DNA from: Lachnospiraceae bacterium
GTDB lineage: Bacteria > Bacillota > Clostridia > Lachnospirales > Lachnospiraceae
Length of the DNA stretch: 64,000 nucleotides
Assembly (NCBI GenBank): GCA_017396555.1
Contig: JAFQLS010000044.1
Location: forward strand, 18,599 to 82,598
Direction: 5' to 3'
The notes under the pieces were generated by a model, which was not told the origin of the DNA, did no database searches, and worked only from the letters and a program-made list of their open reading frames with translations. Every line of letters begins with the position of its first letter. The first letter of the stretch is position 1. Of the stretch, positions 27,838-36,463 are shown in pieces. Both the position numbers and the translations under genes were made by a program.

Positions 27838-28968
27838 ATGCAGCTAATAATTGCCCTTGTCTGTATATATATATTCTTTAGATTACAGGCCATTATTTAT
27901 AAAACTTCATGGAAAAAGGGATTTAGCGCAGGAATTTCTTTCGAATCACATACATGTCGCGAAGGGGATAGAAATTCATTAACAGAAACTGTTACGAATA
28001 ATAAATTACTCCCCCTGCCAATGGTAAATGTAAAATTTTCAACGCCACGTTCATTTGTATTTGAAAACGAAGATAATTCCTCTATAACGGATTATTACTA
28101 CAGAAACGATGTATTTACGTTATTAAACAGACAGACAATAAAGAGAACTTTGAATTTTAGATGTATGCGTCGAGGTTGCTTTAATATTAATGATATTTCA
28201 ATCATTACAAGCGACCTTCTTATGAGACAATCGCTGTCAACGAAATTTGTGTGTAACACTGTTATACATGTATATCCAAGACGAGTAGATATTACTCCTT
28301 TTGAAATACCATTTAAAACAATAATCGGAAATTATGTTACACAGAAGCATACCATTGATGACCCGTTTGAATTCAGAGGAATTCGCGAATATCAGCCATA
28401 TGATACTATGCGAAGTATTAATTGGAAAATTTCTGCAAGACAGAACAAACTGCAGGTAAATACATTTTTTACAACAGCTTCTCAAGAGGTTGTAATATTC
28501 CTAAACCTTGACTCTGAGGTATTTACAAAAAGCGAACGTTTACAGGAAGCAGGAATACAAATTGCCGGAACATTAGCGGATAAATTTGTAGCACAAAGAA
28601 TTCCTGTTGCCCTTGAGACAAATGGTCATGACATTTTTACCAAAGAACAGATTTGTAGAAAATCCGGTTCAGGTCCAAATCATATTGAAGCAATAGATCA
28701 TTCATTGTCACGAATAGATTTGAACCAGCCTTATGATGATTTTACAACTATGATAAAGGATTACTTCGAATCCAAGATATCTACCGGAGGAATAAGTACT
28801 AATTCATTTTACATATTTATTTCCAACTATCGACATGATAATTTGATGGATTATTACGGTACTCTAAAATCGCTTGGCTTAGCCTGCTATTTTATAGTTC
28901 CTGAATTCAAAATTACACCTGTTGATGTTTCACAACCGGATGTATATACATGGGAGGTGGATGCTTAA
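27838..28968 (+). CDS. DUF58 domain protein
   Basis: A 376-residue membrane-anchored protein: N-terminal hydrophobic segment, then the DUF58 signature (DDPFEFRGIREYQPYDTMRS INWK, residues about 180-205) and a von Willebrand A-like C-terminal part. DUF58 proteins partner with MoxR ATPases and are thought to help assemble cell-surface complexes. The ATG at 27838 has AGGAGG 5 bp upstream; the in-frame GTG at 27832 overlaps that site. The stop is followed directly by the next start. Confidence 0.82.
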   Translation: MQLIIALVCIYIFFRLQAIIYKTSWKKGFSAGISFESHTCREGDRNSLTETVTNNKLLPLPMVNVKFSTPRSFVFENEDNSSITDYYYRNDVFTLLNRQTIKRTLNFRCMRRGCFNINDISIITSDLLMRQSLSTKFVCNTVIHVYPRRVDITPFEIPFKTIIGNYVTQKHTIDDPFEFRGIREYQPYDTMRSINWKISARQNKLQVNTFFTTASQEVVIFLNLDSEVFTKSERLQEAGIQIAGTLADKFVAQRIPVALETNGHDIFTKEQICRKSGSGPNHIEAIDHSLSRIDLNQPYDDFTTMIKDYFESKISTGGISTNSFYIFISNYRHDNLMDYYGTLKSLGLACYFIVPEFKITPVDVSQPDVYTWEVDA

Positions 28969-30228
28969 ATGAATAACAATTTATCTCTTTTATCTATATC
29001 AAGGGATATAACAAATACCATATCCCGCGCCTGTGTAATGATAGTGTTTTTTGTGTACTTTAGTGAAATTCTTGCTCAAACACCCGTGACCGGATACATT
29101 AGTATTATATTTATAATTGCTACCTGCTTCCTGGATTACTTTGCAAGAAAACGTTGTAAAAACATATTATTGTTTTTATCTATGTATATAGCAATGATTA
29201 TTTTAATGTTTTTACTTCCGGTCAGTTCAAGCGAAAAGATAGTACTCGGAATATATCTTGCATTAACAGTGTTTTTAGCGATTAAATTCTGGATTTCAGA
29301 AGAAACCTCAAAAATGAAATGTGTGGTAGTATTTCCTACCGAACTGATAGTAATAATACTTCCAATATATTTTCACAGTTTGTACAGAATGTCCGACCGT
29401 GTAACTACATATATATTTGTTTTATCTCTTATATTTGTAGCATTAAATTTTGTAGACCAGTTTATGGAGAAACTGCTCACATATACGTTAAGCATTCCTT
29501 CCGGAAGTATATTTCCATTAAATAAAGTATTTGCTACCAATTTATCATCTATTATGATGGTATTGCTTATTGCAGGCTTAGTAATATTTGCAATATCTGA
29601 TTTTACATATGGCGACGGAATAATACTAAATTTGTTAATGTCTTTAGCCTTATTATTTGGCAAATTGATTTCGGGATTTGGCAACCTTGTAACCAAATTC
29701 GAAATGGGCGGTGCTGACTATACTGAAGAAGAGACAACTACAGCACCCGGAAACCAGCTTGAAACTGATATTGGTGATTCACTCACAGCCAATCCTATAA
29801 TAGCAGAGATATCAAGAATTCTTTCTATGGTTGTTTTGCTTGCTATAGTAATATTAGTTTTATATTTAATTTTTAAATTTATTTCTATGTATTTTAGAAA
29901 GAATTCATCTGGTAATGATGTGGTTGAAAAAGTAGAAAAGGTTATTTCTGAAAAATCAAAAAAGACCACACGCAGCTTTAATCTGTTCAAAGCCAAAAAC
30001 AATAACGATAAGGTCAGACGCCTATACAAAAAAAAGATTTTAAGCTACAACAAAACATTTATTAATATCGACGATGCTGACACTCCAAAGGATTTACAAG
30101 ATAAAATCCATAATAAATCCGGAGACAACCTACGGGATTTAACGGTTATATACGAAGCTGCCAGATACGGAAATAATGTTATATCTAATTCAGAATTAGC
30201 TATTGCTAAGAAGCTGACGAAAAAATAG
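28969..30228 (+). CDS. polytopic membrane protein of the MoxR-DUF58 operon
   Basis: A 419-residue membrane protein with about eight hydrophobic segments in the first 240 residues, another at about 280-305, and a cytoplasmic C-terminal domain that resembles DUF4129 (RLYKKKILSYNK ... TPKDLQDKIHN ... YEAARYGNN). In related operons this place is taken by a transglutaminase-like protein with the same tail; here the transglutaminase core is absent. Its role is inferred from context only. GGAGG in front of the ATG; the start abuts the DUF58 stop. Confidence 0.65.
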   Translation: MNNNLSLLSISRDITNTISRACVMIVFFVYFSEILAQTPVTGYISIIFIIATCFLDYFARKRCKNILLFLSMYIAMIILMFLLPVSSSEKIVLGIYLALTVFLAIKFWISEETSKMKCVVVFPTELIVIILPIYFHSLYRMSDRVTTYIFVLSLIFVALNFVDQFMEKLLTYTLSIPSGSIFPLNKVFATNLSSIMMVLLIAGLVIFAISDFTYGDGIILNLLMSLALLFGKLISGFGNLVTKFEMGGADYTEEETTTAPGNQLETDIGDSLTANPIIAEISRILSMVVLLAIVILVLYLIFKFISMYFRKNSSGNDVVEKVEKVISEKSKKTTRSFNLFKAKNNNDKVRRLYKKKILSYNKTFINIDDADTPKDLQDKIHNKSGDNLRDLTVIYEAARYGNNVISNSELAIAKKLTKK

Positions 30229-30255
30229 CGCCGCACCCTGCGACGCTATTTTTTA
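30222..30255. terminator. bidirectional terminator
   Basis: AATAGCG-cCGC / GCGaCGCTATT with A-runs on one side and T-runs on the other, so it works for the plus-strand MoxR operon and for the minus-strand ABC operon that converges here. Confidence 0.88.
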
Positions 30256-30256
30256 T

Positions 30257-30925
30257 TTAAGCCACAACCAAACCATCACTTATGGTAATTATTCTTGAAC
30301 AATTATTTGCAACCTCCTCATCATGTGTAACTATAAGCACAGTCTTTCCTTCTTTATTAAGCTTCACAAATATATCCATAATTTCCTTGGATGTTTTGGA
30401 ATCCAGTGCTCCTGTAGGCTCATCCGCAAGTAAAATCTGTGGTTCATTTATAATTGCTCTTGCGATTGCAACCCTTTGTTTCTGACCACCGGACAGCTCA
30501 TTTACTTTCTTATTCTTAATATTGTATAAATCCACACTTTTTATAGCTTCTTCCGCCTTTCTAACAGTCAGGGAATGTTTTTCCTTAGAAATAATCATCG
30601 GAAGCATTACATTTTCCATAATGGTGTAGTTCTCAATCAATGCAAAATCCTGCATTACTAACCCCACATCTTTATTTCTAAATCCGGCTATCTGCTTATC
30701 ATTCATATCACCTATTTCCTTATCTCCAACCTTATAGCTGCCTGAGCTATATCCTGATATTCCGGCAATAATATTAAGCAGGGTACTTTTACCGGAACCG
30801 GACTTACCTATTATTGCCACCAGTTCCCCCTTCTTTATTTCCACATTAATGCCCTTCAATGCTACAAATTCATTTGATTTCTTAGGATTGTATATCTTTT
30901 TTAAATCTTTAATTAATATATCCAT
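30257..30925 (-). CDS. ABC transporter ATP-binding protein, MacB/LolD type
   Basis: A 222-residue ATPase: Walker A IIGKSGSGKST, signature LSGGQKQRVAIARAI, Walker B ILLADEPTGALDS, H-loop VTHDEE. This subclass energises FtsX/MacB-like permeases working on lipoproteins or peptides (often bacteriocin resistance). Start at 30925 (MDILIKDLKK) has GAGGAGG 9 bp upstream; ATG at 30934 touches it. Last gene of the operon with two permeases. Confidence 0.9.
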   Translation of the reverse strand: MDILIKDLKKIYNPKKSNEFVALKGINVEIKKGELVAIIGKSGSGKSTLLNIIAGISGYSSGSYKVGDKEIGDMNDKQIAGFRNKDVGLVMQDFALIENYTIMENVMLPMIISKEKHSLTVRKAEEAIKSVDLYNIKNKKVNELSGGQKQRVAIARAIINEPQILLADEPTGALDSKTSKEIMDIFVKLNKEGKTVLIVTHDEEVANNCSRIITISDGLVVA

Positions 30926-30940
30926 AACTTTCATCCTCCT

Positions 30941-32155
30941 CTACTGCATTCTTACATTTCTTATTACTTCATCCGGAGTTACCTTCTTTAACATTCTATA
31001 TGGTATAAAGGCACCAAACAAAATAAATACTATACCTATTAAAATTATCAATAAATGTTGTGAAACCCTAAATGTAATAAATATATATTTATTTATGTTT
31101 AATAATTCAACTATATAGAATATTCCAAAAGAAATAGCATAACTAATTAAAAAATTAATTATATTTCTTACCGATGAAATCATAGATATCCTCTCCCAAC
31201 GCACTCCTAACATGTAATAAATGCTGTAGTTACATATAGCCTTCTGATTACACAGATATTCATAACCAAGAATAGAACTCATTATTAGCCCAACCACAGC
31301 AATCATAATTGGTATATATGTAATTAAAACCGCATTTACTCTTTTTAGAGAATTATCATAAAACTGCTGCAAAGTACACAATTTTATAGAACCACTATTC
31401 ACACCCATGTTATTACTCACATAATCCTTGATTAACTTCTCATTACTCTCCATTTCTTCATTGGTAATATCATTCTTATACTTTATTACTCCATTACCAC
31501 ATGTATAATAAATCTCCCCATTTATCTTTGCCATTTCTTTCTCTGTGGTAACTAACACTATGTCATCGGGATTATTAGCATCAGGATATTTATTAACCAA
31601 AGTAGTATAATCCGTCTCCCTAGGATTTAATCCCCGCGCCTTATTTCCCGCATAAATATATTGATCAGGAGACAATATTCCTGAAATAAATATTTCACTA
31701 GTATTACCATTATAATCATCAATTGTAATTGTATCTCCCGGCTTAATCCCTAACTTATTTGGAAATATGACGAAGCAGGGATATTCATTATTTGCAAATA
31801 TGCTATCAACCCACACTCCCTCTTCTACAACGGGCTGTATATATCTTGACATAGCTTCATCGTATATATGAATCTGCAATGTACGATCTTCTTTTATATA
31901 GCTCATAAATGTTGTTTTTCCATAAATGGCTTTCTCCACTCCCGACAAGCTATCTATTACTTCCTCCGATATATTAAGTGCAAGAACACCCTTTGCATTA
32001 GCCTCTCTTTCACAAAACAGATTATACAGACCTGTTTGAGAAAACAATGTGGAGGATAATACAATAATGAGAACCATAATAAAAATAAGCTGCAACACTG
32101 TAATAACATTTCTTCTGAAACTATGTATATACTCATAAATCGCCAACCTAAACAT
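30941..32155 (-). CDS. FtsX-like ABC permease (second of two)
   Basis: A 404-residue permease: one N-terminal transmembrane segment (about 17-40), a large extracellular domain to about residue 275, then three segments near the C-terminus (about 282-305, 325-350, 360-385), i.e. FtsX/MacB topology. It ends VTPDEVIRNVRMQ, a typical FtsX tail. It overlaps the preceding permease gene by 8 bp. Substrate unknown; the extracellular domain has no recognised relatives. Confidence 0.78.
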   Translation of the reverse strand: MFRLAIYEYIHSFRRNVITVLQLIFIMVLIIVLSSTLFSQTGLYNLFCEREANAKGVLALNISEEVIDSLSGVEKAIYGKTTFMSYIKEDRTLQIHIYDEAMSRYIQPVVEEGVWVDSIFANNEYPCFVIFPNKLGIKPGDTITIDDYNGNTSEIFISGILSPDQYIYAGNKARGLNPRETDYTTLVNKYPDANNPDDIVLVTTEKEMAKINGEIYYTCGNGVIKYKNDITNEEMESNEKLIKDYVSNNMGVNSGSIKLCTLQQFYDNSLKRVNAVLITYIPIMIAVVGLIMSSILGYEYLCNQKAICNYSIYYMLGVRWERISMISSVRNIINFLISYAISFGIFYIVELLNINKYIFITFRVSQHLLIILIGIVFILFGAFIPYRMLKKVTPDEVIRNVRMQ

Positions 32156-33251
32156 AATACGACCTCCTTAACAAAGCAACCGGCTCTTTTTTGTTTATAA
32201 CCATTGACAATATTATGGAAGATATGGTTATAGTTGCAAAATAGGCGAGGGTTAATTTTGCAATAGTAGTGACATTGAATACCATATTAAAATATGTGAA
32301 CGCCTCATCAAACCACAATTTTTTGCTTATGTAAAATATTCCACCACCCAGCATATAAGAAACGGTTGTTAAAATAAATATTTCTGCAAACAGGTATACG
32401 CACATACTTCTATATGAACAGCCACATATCTGTATAATGGCATTTTTCCTTCTTCTCTTTTCTATAATGCTATTGTATACAATACATATATTAAGCGAGG
32501 ACACTAACCCTATTAATATCACCACAATATTCATAGAATTAATCTCTTTCTTTCTAGATGCCTTATCAAGATATATCTCTTCTAGCTCAAGTAATTCTTC
32601 TCCATATACACTTTTCAGACTCTCAACGAAATGTTTGTAATCACTTTCTGTTGGTCTTTTGCTAAAACAGACACCCAGATGTACTATGCTTTTAATTTTA
32701 TCCGGCATTGAATTAAGTGGAACATATACTATATCTGTTCCGCCAGGAATATCTGGATCAATACCTATTATTTCATATTCTTTCCCACTTATTGTAACCT
32801 TTTGTCCAATTTCAAAATTCGAAGTACCAACGGCTATAGCTTCTCCGCTAATATAATCCTCATGAGTAAATATTTTTGATTGAGTATCACTACCCAAGTA
32901 CTCTGGAATCGTAATCTTACCATTTTCATATCCATTATAGGATATAACTCCAAAATCCTCCCCGAAACCCAAGATAGATATGCCCTCTATCTTATCGTCT
33001 GACTTCTCCATAACTTTACCAATAACTTTTCTCATATTATTAACATCTCTTGTTTTATCCTCAACAATAAAACCTGTGCTAAAAACATAAGTATCCAGCG
33101 ACATATCTGCCCTCTCCTCCTGATAATTTCGAAGCAGACCATATACAAAGAATACTGAAAATGCTGATAAAATCTGGAGAAAAATAAAGACAAAGAAAAT
33201 ATCTCTTGAAGTTGTAAAAAAATCCATGAAATTCTTTTTAATAACGTACAT
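32148..33251 (-). CDS. FtsX-like ABC permease (first of two)
   Basis: A 367-residue permease with the same topology as its neighbour: a transmembrane segment at about 15-38, an outer domain, and three segments between about 245 and 355, ending NKKEPVALLRRSYYV. First gene of the ABC operon, with its own promoter. GGAGGAGG precedes the ATG. Divergent from the recombinase gene. Confidence 0.78.
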   Translation of the reverse strand: MYVIKKNFMDFFTTSRDIFFVFIFLQILSAFSVFFVYGLLRNYQEERADMSLDTYVFSTGFIVEDKTRDVNNMRKVIGKVMEKSDDKIEGISILGFGEDFGVISYNGYENGKITIPEYLGSDTQSKIFTHEDYISGEAIAVGTSNFEIGQKVTISGKEYEIIGIDPDIPGGTDIVYVPLNSMPDKIKSIVHLGVCFSKRPTESDYKHFVESLKSVYGEELLELEEIYLDKASRKKEINSMNIVVILIGLVSSLNICIVYNSIIEKRRRKNAIIQICGCSYRSMCVYLFAEIFILTTVSYMLGGGIFYISKKLWFDEAFTYFNMVFNVTTIAKLTLAYFATITISSIILSMVINKKEPVALLRRSYYV

Positions 33252-33285
33252 ACTTGCCTCCTCCTAACACTTTTTGTTGTATTCT

Positions 33286-33314
33286 ATTGTAGGGATTTAA
33301 TTATTTAGATTCAA
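33286..33314 (-). promoter_or_regulatory. promoter of the FtsX/ABC operon
   Basis: Minus-strand TTGAAT (33314-33309), 17-bp spacer, TACAAT (33291-33286), 35 bp before the start codon at 33251. Confidence 0.6.
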
Positions 33315-33389
33315 TTACACAAACGTTTAAGATTTTATTAAGATGATATTATTAAAATAAATATCATTTATAAAGGAGAGCAATATACA

Positions 33390-34322
33390 ATGAACGATGT
33401 AAAAAAAACTACAAAATCTTATCTTTGCTATTGTAAAAATCAAAAAAGGCTTGATGATAAAACGATAAAAGCATATAAAGCCGACCTCTATCAATTTATT
33501 GACCATTTATCCTCAAATAGTATTCAAGATATATCTTCGGATGTTCTTGAACAATATATAGCATTACTTCATCAAAGCTACAAACCCAAAACTTCTAAAC
33601 GAAAAATAGCATCAATAAAAGCATTTTTTAAATATCTGGAATATAAGGACATTATTATTATTAATCCTTTTAACAAGCTCAATATAAAGTTTAGAGAGCC
33701 AATTATTTTGCCAAAAACAATACCTCTATCCACTATCGAAATTCTTTTATCAACTATGTATAAACAATTTTATTCATCTACTACCCTTCACAAGCAAAGA
33801 ACTTGTCTAAGAGATATTGCAGTCATTGAACTTCTATTTGCTACAGGAATTAGAATATCCGAATTATGTTCACTTAAAATAGAGGATGTAAATCTTCAGA
33901 CAAGAAGCATCTTGATATTCGGTAAAGGAAAAAAGGAGCGATTACTACATATAGGAAATGATGATGTTTTCAAGATATTAAATGAGTATTATGAAGAGTT
34001 TTTTACAGAGATTAATCTATGTAGACATTTTTTTGCAAACACATCCGGTTTGCCTCTGTCAGACCAGAGTGTTCGTCGTATGATACGTAAATATTCCTCT
34101 CTTGCATCAATTGATATGCGTATTACACCTCATATGTTTAGACACACCTTCGCCACAAGCCTCCTTGAAGCTGATGTGGACATTCGCTATATTCAAGAAA
34201 TGCTAGGACACAGTTCTATTAATGTCACGGAAATATATACGCATGTTGCACTTTCAAAGCAGATTGATATTCTGAGTACTAAACATCCTAGGAAGGGATT
34301 TAGGGTAAGAAGTGACGGATAA
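33390..34322 (+). CDS. tyrosine recombinase (XerC/D-like integrase)
   Basis: A 310-residue site-specific recombinase with an N-terminal SAM-like core-binding domain (about 5-90) and a C-terminal catalytic domain. Catalytic residues are visible: Arg in ATGIRISELCSL, Lys in FGKGKKERLL, HxxR in PHMFRHTFATS, His in LGHSSINV and the nucleophile Tyr in EIYTHVAL. GGAGAG lies before the ATG. Its stop codon forms the first bases of the 45-bp inverted repeat that flanks the next three genes, so it probably acts on these repeats. It is complete and shows no sign of decay. Confidence 0.92.
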   Translation: MNDVKKTTKSYLCYCKNQKRLDDKTIKAYKADLYQFIDHLSSNSIQDISSDVLEQYIALLHQSYKPKTSKRKIASIKAFFKYLEYKDIIIINPFNKLNIKFREPIILPKTIPLSTIEILLSTMYKQFYSSTTLHKQRTCLRDIAVIELLFATGIRISELCSLKIEDVNLQTRSILIFGKGKKERLLHIGNDDVFKILNEYYEEFFTEINLCRHFFANTSGLPLSDQSVRRMIRKYSSLASIDMRITPHMFRHTFATSLLEADVDIRYIQEMLGHSSINVTEIYTHVALSKQIDILSTKHPRKGFRVRSDG

Positions 34323-34346
34323 TTTTTAGTTATCCGTCACTTTTTG
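34312..34346 (+). terminator. terminator after the recombinase gene, overlapping the inverted repeat
   Basis: GTGACGGATAA-tttttag-TTATCCGTCAC followed by TTTTTG: a perfect 11-bp stem. Its left arm is outside the 45-bp repeat (except the last four bases) and the right arm inside it, so the hairpin exists only on the recombinase side and would remain after inversion. Confidence 0.85.
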
Positions 34347-34363
34347 AGTGTTCAATTAGAAAG
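34319..34363 (+). repeat. left 45-bp inverted repeat of the invertible cassette
   Basis: A 45-bp sequence, beginning ATAATTTTTAGTTATCC and ending TTCAATTAGAAAG, whose exact inverted copy is at 37594-37638. It starts at the recombinase stop codon and ends 21 bp before the TIR-GNAT start codon. Confidence 0.95.
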
Positions 34364-34384
34364 AAGAAATAAGAGGTTCAAGAT

Positions 34385-35863
34385 ATGTTTGATGTTTTTA
34401 TATCTCATTCGTCAAAAGATAAAGAAGAAATAGTATATCAATTAGTCCAGCAATTAGAGCGACGAAATATAAATGTATGGTTAGATGCAAATGAAATATT
34501 AGCTGGCGACACAATATTGAGTGCCGTTGAAAAGGGAATATCATCGGCACTATGTACAGTTCTTATTATTACGCCTGCTTTTTTTGAAAGTTTTTGGACC
34601 CCGATAGAAATTGGTCTTACTTTAAATAAACACAGTGAACATATTATCATTCCGATTTTGTGTAATGTAGCCGAAGCAGATATTGCACAAAAATTTCCTA
34701 TGCTATTAACTTTAAAATATCTTAAACTTGATACTTATAACATTCATAAATGCGCAGAGGAGTTATGTAATAATATTATTAAAATAAAGGAAAAAAAACT
34801 TGCAAACTATACGGAAATCTCATTTAAAAAAGCGGTCAAAAAGTTTAATTCTTGCGATACGCCTGCTGCTAATACTGTAAGCATATTAGTAAGTGAATAC
34901 GAACAAATAGTTGAGATTAATGTTCGTGCTGCTGTTTTACATGCATCTCAAATCTCTAATACCATTATTAGCGACCTATATGAGCGATTGCCGATTAAAG
35001 AAACATCTGTTGATACAATAATTGACAAATTAAACATGATAAAGGCATCTTCCATAGGGTTAAATGAAAACATATATGAACATTTAAAACTTTTGAGTAC
35101 GCCTGCATTAGATACAAGTATGTCCTTGCTTACTAATGATAGCGACAGAAAAAAACTTGCAGAAATGAGCATTACAGCAGTTCTTGAATGGTATTCAAAA
35201 TATTTATTGCATAATAAAATAATTCCACGTGACAGTTTTGAAATTGTATGGTCAGATGAATTAACGTATAACGATTTTGTCACAATGTATGAAATTGATA
35301 AGCTTGTACTTAGAGAAGATTTAATTGCCCCACCACAAATTACATATGCGTGGTATCAATACAACAATTATACTCATATTGCAATCCGTAGTACTATAAC
35401 AAATAAAATTGTTGGTTACTTTACTGTTCTTCCGGTTACGGATCAGCTTTATTTAGAAATTCAATCAGGATACTTTAAAGATAATGATTTGACTACGGAT
35501 AATTTACGAAAATATGATGTACCAGATTTTTATAAATTATATATTGCCTGTGTTTGCATACATCCAGATTATCAAAACACTACTGCTTTTAATAAATTAT
35601 ATAATGCATTACTTAAAATGATGATGGAATTAGCAGTTGAAAGGGAGATATATGTTACTAATATTATTACAGAAGCATCCACCTTACAAGGTGAAAAATT
35701 TTGTAAGATATTAGGTTTAAAGCGTTTACTTAATACACAAATTGATACAAAAATATATGGTGCAACATTATTACCACCCTCTTGGCAGCTTAGATCTTCT
35801 TTTGGAAGTAAATTGATGAAGTATTATAAAGAAAAATACGAGGAATTAAAAGAACTTTTCTAA
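34385..35863 (+). CDS. TIR-GNAT fusion protein
   Basis: A 492-residue protein. Residues 1-130 are a TIR domain: FDVFISHSSKDKE at the N-terminus, WLDANEILAGD, and SFWTPIEIGLTL, in which Glu75 sits at the place of the catalytic Glu of NAD-cleaving TIRs. A helical stretch (about 135-285) follows. Residues about 290-460 resemble an N-acetyltransferase (GNAT): YIACVCIHPDYQNTTAFNKL corresponds to the acetyl-CoA loop, though degenerate, and GEKFCKILGLKRL to the following motif. TIR proteins of bacteria often act in phage defence. The gene starts 21 bp inside the left repeat with AGAGG upstream and no promoter of its own visible. Confidence 0.85.
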   Translation: MFDVFISHSSKDKEEIVYQLVQQLERRNINVWLDANEILAGDTILSAVEKGISSALCTVLIITPAFFESFWTPIEIGLTLNKHSEHIIIPILCNVAEADIAQKFPMLLTLKYLKLDTYNIHKCAEELCNNIIKIKEKKLANYTEISFKKAVKKFNSCDTPAANTVSILVSEYEQIVEINVRAAVLHASQISNTIISDLYERLPIKETSVDTIIDKLNMIKASSIGLNENIYEHLKLLSTPALDTSMSLLTNDSDRKKLAEMSITAVLEWYSKYLLHNKIIPRDSFEIVWSDELTYNDFVTMYEIDKLVLREDLIAPPQITYAWYQYNNYTHIAIRSTITNKIVGYFTVLPVTDQLYLEIQSGYFKDNDLTTDNLRKYDVPDFYKLYIACVCIHPDYQNTTAFNKLYNALLKMMMELAVEREIYVTNIITEASTLQGEKFCKILGLKRLLNTQIDTKIYGATLLPPSWQLRSSFGSKLMKYYKEKYEELKELF

Positions 35864-35866
35864 AAT

Positions 35867-35908
35867 AACAAAGCGGTATCAGATTTCGAAATCTGATACC
35901 GCTTTGTT
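35867..35908. terminator. perfect palindromic bidirectional terminator
   Basis: A 42-bp perfect palindrome (AACAAAGCGGTATCAGATTTC and its complement) between the converging genes, ending in TTTGTTTATT on the plus strand. It insulates the two halves of the cassette. Confidence 0.9.
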
Positions 35909-35923
35909 TATTGGATATTTACA

Positions 35924-36448
35924 TCATCTACCCCTTGAGAGTCTTAACAATAAATTTTCAAAGTTAACGGATACAGATTTCATTTCTTGCATCGCCTCTT
36001 CTTGGGTTAATTTGTCTTTAGACAATATGATAGTAGCACAACTTATTTGGTTATCTGAATCGTATGACAACCAATATCCATGAAGTTTATTCCTCATGTT
36101 ATATGCACTGTAATCTAATCGAATGCAAGATGTTTCTTTTCTTGATTCAATTGATGTACTTTGAATCATTAAAAGATGATTATTTTCTATTTGAATTGTA
36201 CCTCTATATGTTAATCCATTTTCATATAATGTGGTTTTGTAAAGAGAAAATATACCTTTATTAATTTCAACTAATCCTTCAAATATTTTAGGACAGGAAT
36301 TATCTGTCATTAAAGAATAAGAATACCATTGGCTACACAAATTATCATGTTTTGTTCGCTGATATATGTATTTTATGACTTTTATAGTATAAGGTAATAG
36401 TAAACCAATGATTGCGCTTATGATAGAACCAAGAATTAAATCTTTCAT
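35924..36448 (-). CDS. membrane-anchored beta-rich protein of unknown function
   Basis: A 174-residue protein with one N-terminal transmembrane segment (about 4-26), a basic stretch (KVIKYIYQRTKHD) and a soluble, probably cytoplasmic domain of many predicted beta-strands (QWYSYSLMT ... YRGTIQIENNHLLMI ... HGYWLSYDSD). The plan of a membrane anchor plus a small beta-barrel recalls Cap15-type CBASS effectors, which however have two spans; this is only an analogy. The gene lies 15 bp after the radical SAM gene and is co-transcribed with it. It is inside the inverted-repeat cassette. Confidence 0.6.
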   Translation of the reverse strand: MKDLILGSIISAIIGLLLPYTIKVIKYIYQRTKHDNLCSQWYSYSLMTDNSCPKIFEGLVEINKGIFSLYKTTLYENGLTYRGTIQIENNHLLMIQSTSIESRKETSCIRLDYSAYNMRNKLHGYWLSYDSDNQISCATIILSKDKLTQEEAMQEMKSVSVNFENLLLRLSRGR

Positions 36449-36463
36449 AATTACCTCCTCAAA

